Positions 58,532-64,000 of a stretch of 64,000 nt of DNA are shown piece after piece. Source of the DNA: Arthrobacter gengyunqii (GTDB lineage Bacteria > Actinomycetota > Actinomycetes > Actinomycetales > Micrococcaceae). Both the position numbers and the translations under genes were made by a program. Location of the stretch: NCBI RefSeq assembly GCF_023022985.1, contig NZ_CP095461.1, forward strand, positions 3,286,001 through 3,350,000. Reading direction: 5' to 3'. A model generated the notes under the pieces. The model made no database searches and was not told the origin of the DNA. It saw nothing but the letters and a program-made list of their open reading frames with translations. The first letter of the stretch is position 1, and the number at the start of each line of letters is the position of its first letter.

Positions 58532-59569
58532 ATGCGAGTAGCTGTCATTGGAGCAACCGGAAATGTTGGCACGGCCCTGCTGCGCCGGCTGGCCCAGGCC
58601 CGCGGCGAACGGCCGGACGGCCTGGAGATCGTGGGGATCGCCCGGCGGATTCCGGACGGCGGCACCCCTCCGTACGACGGCGTCGAGTGGCACAGCATCG
58701 ACATCGCCACGAGTGAGGGCCGGGAAAAGCTGACCGAGGCACTGAAGGGAGCCGACGCCGTCGTCCATCTCGCCTGGGCCATCCAGCCCAACCGTGACGA
58801 GGCGGAGCTGCACCGCATTAACGTGCACGGCACCGAAAACGCCCTGGCCGCCGCGGCGGCCGCGGGGGTGCGCCAGTTTGTCTGCGCGTCGTCCGTGGGT
58901 GCCTACTCCCCCGCCCCCAAGGACCGGCTCACCGATGAGTCGTGGCCCGCGCGCGGCATCGCCAGCTCCCACTACAGCCGGCACAAGGGCGAGCAGGAAG
59001 CGCTGCTGGACAAATTTGAACGCGAGTATCCGGAGATACCGGTAGCCCGGCTCCGTCCCGGACTGATCCTCTCTTCGGATGCCGGCACCGAAATTGGCAA
59101 TTACTTCCTGGGCCCGCTGGTGCCCAAGTTCATCCTGAACAAGCTGCGCCTGCCGCTGATCCCGCTGCCGAAGGAGTTCTCCTTCCAGATTGTCCACGCC
59201 GATGACATGGCCGATGCTTACTGGCGGGTGGTGGACCAGCGGGCCGAGGGTGCCTTCAACATCGCCGCCGATCCGGTGATCACCCCGGAGCTGCTCGCCG
59301 GAGTGCTGGGCGCCCGGCGGCTGCTGAACGTTCCGGTGAAACTGGTGCGCGCCGTCGTTGGCCTGACCTGGGCCGCGCACCTGCAGCGCACCGATCCGGG
59401 GTGGATAGACATGGCTGCCGGCGCTCCCATCATGGACACCTCACGGGCACGGGATCTGCTCGGCTGGAATCCGCGGCGCACCTCGGTTGAGGCACTGAGG
59501 TTCGTTTTGGACGGGATGACGAAGGGCGACGGCGTCAAAGGCTCACCGCTGCTCGCTCCCAGGCGCTGA
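58532..59569 (+). CDS. NAD-dependent epimerase/dehydratase (extended SDR)
   Basis: The 345-residue protein has the Rossmann motif GATGNVG at 7-13, a SS(V)GAYSP active-site region and YxxxK in HYSRHKGEQE. It resembles atypical SDRs that act on sugar nucleotides or small ketones; the substrate is unknown. GGAGGAAC precedes the ATG. The 3' end overlaps the convergent flavoprotein gene by 35 bases. Confidence 0.88.
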   Translation: MRVAVIGATGNVGTALLRRLAQARGERPDGLEIVGIARRIPDGGTPPYDGVEWHSIDIATSEGREKLTEALKGADAVVHLAWAIQPNRDEAELHRINVHGTENALAAAAAAGVRQFVCASSVGAYSPAPKDRLTDESWPARGIASSHYSRHKGEQEALLDKFEREYPEIPVARLRPGLILSSDAGTEIGNYFLGPLVPKFILNKLRLPLIPLPKEFSFQIVHADDMADAYWRVVDQRAEGAFNIAADPVITPELLAGVLGARRLLNVPVKLVRAVVGLTWAAHLQRTDPGWIDMAAGAPIMDTSRARDLLGWNPRRTSVEALRFVLDGMTKGDGVKGSPLLAPRR

Positions 59570-60500
59570 GCGCCTCCGCGGTGTCCTCCTCCACAAGCGC
59601 TGCGTTCAGTCCGACGGCCAGGCGGTAGGCGTCACCGGCTACGGGCACCACTTGGCCGGAGGGGTCGGTGACGTTCCCGACGGCCCAGATCCGGTCTGCG
59701 CCCGTCCTGCCGATCTCATCCGTTTCCAAGCAGCCGTCAGCATCCAGGGTGCATCCCGGGATATTGGCCAGCATGGGATCAACCGTGGCCACCGGTTCAC
59801 AAAACAAGGCACGGCAGGGCACCGTCCGGCCGTCCGCCAAAGCCACTGCCTCCAAGGCATCTTCACGGATGAGCAGCCGCTCCGCTGTCCCCTCCACGAC
59901 TCCCACGCCCATGGCCTCAAGGGAACGGGCATCATCGTCTGAAAGCTCGAGTCCTTCCTGAACGATCAGGGTCACCTCGGCGGAGAAACTCCGGACCAGG
60001 ATGGACTGCTGGACGGAGGTTTGCTCCGTTCCCAGGACAGCCAGCGGCTGGTCCTTCACTTCCCAGCCATGGCAGTAGGGACAGTGCAGGAGGTCCCGGC
60101 CCCAGCGTTCGCGGGCACCGGCAATGTCCGGCAGGGTGTCGCTTAGCCCGGTAGCCAGCACCACATGCCGGCCCTGCAGCGTCCTGCCGCCGGCAAGCTC
60201 CACAGTCCTGTCTCCGTTCACGCGGAAAACCTGTCCCGACACCAGCTCGACGTCGTAGCGCTCCACGTCCGACCGGCACAGTTGAAGAAGGTCCGCAGGC
60301 GCGATGCCGTCCCGGGACGGGAAACCGTGGACCTGGTCGGCTGGACCGTTTCGAGGCCGGCCCGCATCGACAACTGCGATCCGGCGACAGGCCCGTCCCA
60401 GCACGGTGGCAGCGGTCAGCCCGGCCATTCCTCCGCCGATGATGACCACGTCATAGATGTCCGGGGAAGTGACCACGGACGCATTGGAAGATCGACTCAT
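59535..60500 (-). CDS. Thioredoxin reductase-like NAD(P)/FAD oxidoreductase
   Basis: The 321-residue flavoprotein has the FAD motif IIGGGMAGLTAA at 20-31, ATGLSDTLPDI near 116 and the redox-active C140-P-Y-C143. The C-terminal FAD contact AVGNVTDPSGQV is present. The NADPH-binding GxGxxA motif is altered (LGTEQTS), as in many actinobacterial relatives, so the electron donor may differ from NADPH or bind in another way. Divergent from the permease gene across 54 bases. Confidence 0.9.
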   Translation of the reverse strand: MSRSSNASVVTSPDIYDVVIIGGGMAGLTAATVLGRACRRIAVVDAGRPRNGPADQVHGFPSRDGIAPADLLQLCRSDVERYDVELVSGQVFRVNGDRTVELAGGRTLQGRHVVLATGLSDTLPDIAGARERWGRDLLHCPYCHGWEVKDQPLAVLGTEQTSVQQSILVRSFSAEVTLIVQEGLELSDDDARSLEAMGVGVVEGTAERLLIREDALEAVALADGRTVPCRALFCEPVATVDPMLANIPGCTLDADGCLETDEIGRTGADRIWAVGNVTDPSGQVVPVAGDAYRLAVGLNAALVEEDTAEALSAWERAAVSL

Positions 60501-60554
60501 GAATCCTTTCTATCGCACTTTCCAATAATCGTCAGCACGCTTAGTTTTACTATC

Positions 60555-61871
60555 ATGACCAACACCCCCCAGGCAGCCCCCGCTTCCAAACTCAAACAGG
60601 CCATCACCGGTCCCATGCTGTATCTCTTCATCCTTGGGGATGTCCTGGGTGCCGGCATCTATGCCCTGGTGGGCGAGGTTTCCGGGGAAGTGGGCGGAGC
60701 CATCTGGGTGCCGCTGGCAGCGGCGCTGCTGCTGGCACTGCTCACGGCATCCTCCTACGCCGAGCTCGTCACGAAGTACCCCAAGGCCGGTGGGGCCGCG
60801 GTGTTCGCGGAACGCGCCTTCAAACGTCCCGCCCTCTCCTTCATGGTGGGATTCTGCATGCTCGCGGCCGGCGTCACCAGCGCTGCGGGCCTCTCCCTTG
60901 CCTTTACCGGCGATTACCTCAAGGCCTTCCTGGACGTCCCGCCGGTGCCTGCAGCCGTCGTCTTCCTGCTGCTCGTTGCCCTGCTCAACGCCCGGGGAAT
61001 TTCCGAATCGGTACGGACCAATGTGGTCATGACCGTCGTCGAACTCTCCGGCCTGCTCCTGGTCATCGTGCTGGTGGCTGTGATGGTTGGCCGGGGAGAC
61101 GGCTACACGGAACAGATCACCCAGTTCCCCGCCGGCGCCAATCCGGCAACGGCGGTGCTGGGGGCCTCCCTGCTTGCGTACTACTCTTTTGTGGGATTTG
61201 AGGTCTCAGCCAACGTTGCCGAAGAGGTCCGGGACGTCAGCCGGGTGTATCCCCGGGCGTTGTTCGGGGCGATGCTCACCGCCGGAGTGGTGTACCTCCT
61301 GATCGGGATCGCCGCATCCAGCGCCCTTCCCACGGAGGAGCTTGCAAATTCCAGCGGCCCGCTGCTGGCAGTCGTCAGCGCCACGGGCTTCGGCCTGCCG
61401 GATTGGTTCTTCAGCCTGATTGCACTCGTGGCTGTGGCCAACGGCGCCCTGCTGACCATGATCATGTCCAGCCGGCTGACCTACGGGATGGCGGAGCAGG
61501 GCCTGCTTCCCGCAGTTTTCGGCAAAGTCCTTCCCAACCGGAAAACGCCGTGGGTGGCGATTGCGGTAACCACCGCCGTCGCCATGGTGCTGACCATGAC
61601 CGGCGGCTTGGCCTCTTTGGCCGAAACCGTGGTGCTGCTGCTGCTCCTGGTCTTCCTCAGCACGAATCTGTCAGTGATCGTGCTGAGGAAGGACTCCGTG
61701 GACCATCCGCACTTCCGCACACCGCTGGTGCTGCCCTACCTTGCCATTGCTTCCTGCGTCCTGTTGCTCACCCAGCAGTCAGGGTCGGTATGGCTGCGGG
61801 CCGGGATCCTGCTGGCGATCGGCGGAGTGCTCTACCTCGTCCGCCGCGCCGTCAAAGGCAAGGCGGGCTGA
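60555..61871 (+). CDS. APC family amino-acid permease
   Basis: The 438-residue transporter starts with GPMLYLFILGDVLGAGIYALVGE (helix 1 with the unwound GAGIY segment) and has about 12 helices, with SYAELVTKYPKAGG and SFVGFEVSANVAEEV typical of the APC superfamily. The substrate is unknown. The ATG at 60555 was chosen over a much longer frame that is antisense to the flavoprotein; TAGTTT ends seven bases before it. Confidence 0.92.
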   Translation: MTNTPQAAPASKLKQAITGPMLYLFILGDVLGAGIYALVGEVSGEVGGAIWVPLAAALLLALLTASSYAELVTKYPKAGGAAVFAERAFKRPALSFMVGFCMLAAGVTSAAGLSLAFTGDYLKAFLDVPPVPAAVVFLLLVALLNARGISESVRTNVVMTVVELSGLLLVIVLVAVMVGRGDGYTEQITQFPAGANPATAVLGASLLAYYSFVGFEVSANVAEEVRDVSRVYPRALFGAMLTAGVVYLLIGIAASSALPTEELANSSGPLLAVVSATGFGLPDWFFSLIALVAVANGALLTMIMSSRLTYGMAEQGLLPAVFGKVLPNRKTPWVAIAVTTAVAMVLTMTGGLASLAETVVLLLLLVFLSTNLSVIVLRKDSVDHPHFRTPLVLPYLAIASCVLLLTQQSGSVWLRAGILLAIGGVLYLVRRAVKGKAG

Positions 61872-61875
61872 GGGC

Positions 61876-62949
61876 CTACTTGAGGTCGTCGTCGTAATCC
61901 TTACCGGCGTGCTGCTGACGCAGCTTGCGGCCCTCCTCGATGTCCTCTTCCATCTGCGCCTCGCGCTTTTCCGTCTGGCGGGTGTCACGCGGCGGCAACT
62001 GAACGCTTTCTTCAGCCTGGATACCCGCCTGCAGCTCGCGTCCGCGTTCCACCTCGGCGTCGAACTCCGCACCAAACAACAACGACACGTTTGCCAGCCA
62101 GAGCCACAGCAGGAGAACGATCACACCACCGATGGCGCCGTAGGTTGCGTTGTAGTTGCCGAAGTTGGCCACGTAGAAGCTGAATCCCAGCGTGACGATC
62201 CCCAGCACGATCAGCGCAATGAAAGCACCCATGCTCATCCAGCGGAACTTGGGCTGCTTCACGTTGGGCGTGGCGTAATACAGAATGGCGACAAGCAGCA
62301 CGGCGAAGATCAACATCGCCGGCCATTTGGCGATGTTCCAGATCATGACGGCCTCCGAGCCGAGGCCAACAAAGTTGCCTATGGTCTCAGCGATCGGGCC
62401 GCTGAGCACCAGCATCATCAGCAGCGCGGCAACCAGCAGGACCAGCACCAGGGTGACCAGGAGCTGGGTCGGCAGCAGCTTCCAGGCCGGCCGGCCCTCA
62501 TCCACTTCGTAGATCCGGTTCATGGACCGGCCAAAGGCTTTGACATAGCCGGAGGCGGACCAGAGAGCGCCGACAATACCGATGATCAGGGCGAATCCTG
62601 CACTGCTCGACGACGTCAGCTGGGTGATGGGCCCTTCCAGGACCTCCACGGCACTGGCCGGGGCGAACTCTCCGAGGAGCTCCAGCATGGCCTTGGTGGT
62701 GCTTTCAGCCTGCCCCACCACGCCAAGGATGGACACCAGCGCCAACAGCGCCGGGAAAAGGGCAAGGACCGTGTAGTACGTCAGCGCTGCCGCGAGGTCG
62801 GTGCACTGATCCTTGCTGAACTCGCGGATGGTTTTGCGGGCAATGTATTTCCAGTTGGGTTTCGTGACCTCGGCCGGGGTGTCCGGCTTGCTCGCGTCGT
62901 CCGGGCTGGGAGCCGTTTGCGCCTTGTCCCCGGTGTCCTGCTGCGCCAT
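61876..62949 (-). CDS. YihY/virulence factor BrkB family membrane protein
   Basis: The 357-residue protein belongs to the YihY family (formerly called RNase BN): KDQCTDLAAALTYYTVLALFPALLA, SASGYVKAFGRSMNRIYEV, then IGGVIVLLLWLWLANVSLLFGAE, with about six helices. The two ends are charged and polar. The function is unknown; RNase activity was assigned in error to this family. The ATG at 62949 has AGGAGG five bases upstream. It converges on the permease with a 4-base gap. Confidence 0.93.
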   Translation of the reverse strand: MAQQDTGDKAQTAPSPDDASKPDTPAEVTKPNWKYIARKTIREFSKDQCTDLAAALTYYTVLALFPALLALVSILGVVGQAESTTKAMLELLGEFAPASAVEVLEGPITQLTSSSSAGFALIIGIVGALWSASGYVKAFGRSMNRIYEVDEGRPAWKLLPTQLLVTLVLVLLVAALLMMLVLSGPIAETIGNFVGLGSEAVMIWNIAKWPAMLIFAVLLVAILYYATPNVKQPKFRWMSMGAFIALIVLGIVTLGFSFYVANFGNYNATYGAIGGVIVLLLWLWLANVSLLFGAEFDAEVERGRELQAGIQAEESVQLPPRDTRQTEKREAQMEEDIEEGRKLRQQHAGKDYDDDLK

Positions 62950-63044
62950 GAAGGCCTCCTGGATGCATTGAGTGGCAGATGGATTTATAAGTGAGCTTAC
63001 TACCAAGCGGCGCGGACAGGCTCGGCGGCAACCGGCCGAAGTTG

Positions 63045-63356
63045 TCAGAACTTTTTGTAGTAGTCCGTCAGCAGTGTCTCCTCGGCGGGGCTCAGTGCAC
63101 CGTCGGGATCAACCTCGGGCGAGTCATCCACCGCCTGCCGGCTGTAGTTCACGTAAATGTCGTCGTCGTCCCGGCGGGCTCCCGCCAAAGGAACAAAGTG
63201 CTGCCGGGTTTCGAAGAGTCCCAAGGCTACGGTGATCCACTCCGGCGCCCCTGTTGCCCGGTCCAGGTGCACCTGACCCACCAGCCCCAGGCGTTCACCG
63301 TCTTTGGCCCAGACGTTGGATCCCTGAAGTTCGTGGAGAACAAACTCATCTGCCAT
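63045..63356 (-). CDS. PRC-barrel domain protein
   Basis: A 103-residue PRC-barrel protein: VLHELQGSNVWAKDGERLG and TGAPEWITVALGLFETRQHFVPL match the fold, which in other proteins binds RNA or forms part of photosynthetic reaction centres. The C-terminus is acidic. GAGGAAC precedes the ATG. It is the only domain in the protein and its partner is unknown. Confidence 0.88.
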   Translation of the reverse strand: MADEFVLHELQGSNVWAKDGERLGLVGQVHLDRATGAPEWITVALGLFETRQHFVPLAGARRDDDDIYVNYSRQAVDDSPEVDPDGALSPAEETLLTDYYKKF

Positions 63357-63449
63357 AACCGTTCCTCTTTTCGTGTCCCGCAGGTGCGCAAGTTATCCCA
63401 GCAGGCCAGATAAGCGCCCGGCATGTCAACGGATGGCGGAGGAAAGATG

Positions 63450-64000
63450 TCAGCGGCTGCGGTCTCCCGGGTCCTCGGCAGAGTTTTCCCCGCGCTCCTC
63501 ATAGACCTCCTGCCCCGGCCCGGCGAAGGAGTGCCGGCGGTCCACGGCTTCGAGTGATCCGGTGAAGAACTGCGAGGTGCTGGTATCCGCCGGATCTCCT
63601 CCGGCCCGCGAACGGGGATTCCGGTGCACCTCCGGAGCCTTGGACTTCACTTCTTCCCACCGCTGGCGGGGCAGCGCACCGGGGTGCCATTCCTGCAGAT
63701 AAGTCACCATCGCTTCACGCACCAGGCAGCGCAGGTCAAACAGGGCTCCGCTGTCGGCGGCGCTGACCAAGATGCGCACCCGCACCAGCCCCTTGACTGC
63801 GTCGGTTATCTGCAGCACGCCGGTGCGGCCGTCCCAGAGATCGGTTTCCGCGAGGGTCTTTTTCAGGTGGGTGCGCAGATCTCCCACCGGTGCACGCCAA
63901 TCCAGGTCCAGTTCCACAGTGCCGAGGATCGCGGACTGCTTCCGGGTCCAGTTTTCGAACGGGGTGGTGGTGAAGTAGGTGGAGGGCAGGATCAGGCGCC
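63450..64000 (-). CDS. Mechanosensitive channel-like membrane protein (5' end outside window)
   Basis: Only the C-terminal part is visible: the frame is open to the right edge and a GTG at 63917 lies inside the coding region. The visible segment TYFTTTPFENWTRK, followed by a domain with WDGRTGVLQITDAVKGLVRV and a polar tail, looks like the end of an MscS-like (YbdG/MscM-type) protein, whose channel domain would be to the right. Assignment rests on a short stretch. Confidence 0.72.
   Translation of the reverse strand, partial: RLILPSTYFTTTPFENWTRKQSAILGTVELDLDWRAPVGDLRTHLKKTLAETDLWDGRTGVLQITDAVKGLVRVRILVSAADSGALFDLRCLVREAMVTYLQEWHPGALPRQRWEEVKSKAPEVHRNPRSRAGGDPADTSTSQFFTGSLEAVDRRHSFAGPGQEVYEERGENSAEDPGDRSR

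Overview
The window is a gene-dense, high-GC chromosomal segment of an actinobacterium, most likely a member of the Micrococcaceae close to Arthrobacter. This rests on the HspR/HAIR-controlled dnaK operon, a DtxR/IdeR-type iron box, a mycothiol-type GST (glutathionyl-hydroquinone reductase family), the bifunctional-type dCTP deaminase, an LpqY-SugABC-like transporter, many GTG/TTG starts, and several genes with a TAnnnT hexamer exactly 7-12 bases before the start codon, as expected for leaderless mRNAs. I see no phage, insertion sequence, CRISPR array or rRNA; this is mostly ordinary core and near-core chromosome.

Layout. 1-8.1 kb: a class B penicillin-binding protein cut by the left edge, a YccF membrane protein, a PNPOx-like protein, a HutD-family protein, a DEAD-box helicase, trmB, a NYN/OST-HTH protein, a methyltransferase and a small decayed gene remnant. 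8.1-12.5 kb (minus strand): dnaK-grpE-dnaJ-hspR, with two HAIR operators flanking a clear promoter, an intrinsic terminator between grpE and dnaJ, and a perfect inverted repeat between dnaJ and hspR. 12.5-18.5 kb: a methyltransferase, a low-molecular-weight phosphotyrosine phosphatase, a large fusion of a P-loop (uridine kinase-like) domain with aminodeoxychorismate synthase component I, a cardiolipin-synthase-type phospholipase D, and a PabC-like lyase, so two p-aminobenzoate (folate) steps are close together. 18.6-21.8 kb (minus): a YkoEDC-type ECF thiamine/HMP importer preceded by a TPP riboswitch. 22.2-28.7 kb (minus): a six-gene Mrp Na+/H+ antiporter operon with 4-bp overlaps.

28.9-34 kb: a UMF1-type transporter, dcd, tryptophan 2,3-dioxygenase, an SseB-family protein, a protealysin-like M4 peptidase overlapping its emfourin-type inhibitor gene, and tRNA-Gly(CCC). 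34-40 kb: an AEC transporter and a complete trehalose/sugar ABC operon. 40.7-46.2 kb (minus): a thioredoxin-NHL protein coupled to a CopD-CtaG fusion, an HU protein, and the zinc-free ribosomal protein trio rpmB-rpmG-rpsN. 46.6-53 kb: a GlgC-like nucleotidyltransferase, a MarR regulator, an MHS transporter, an SGNH hydrolase, a diacylglycerol kinase and an M23 peptidase. 53-57.3 kb (minus): a siderophore import and release operon (two FecCD permeases, ATPase, siderophore-interacting reductase) under an iron box. 57.3-64 kb: GST, SDR epimerase, TrxR-like flavoprotein, amino-acid permease, YihY protein, PRC-barrel protein, and a mechanosensitive channel cut by the right edge.

The points most worth a second look are the kinase-PabB fusion whose P-loop lies upstream of any ATG/GTG/TTG, the peptidase-inhibitor pair, the internal architecture of the dnaK operon, the in-frame SPVS repeat in the ECF ATPase, the 8-bp repeat that builds its own hairpin downstream of the sugar operon, and the coding-like extension upstream of the first canonical start of the M23 peptidase gene.
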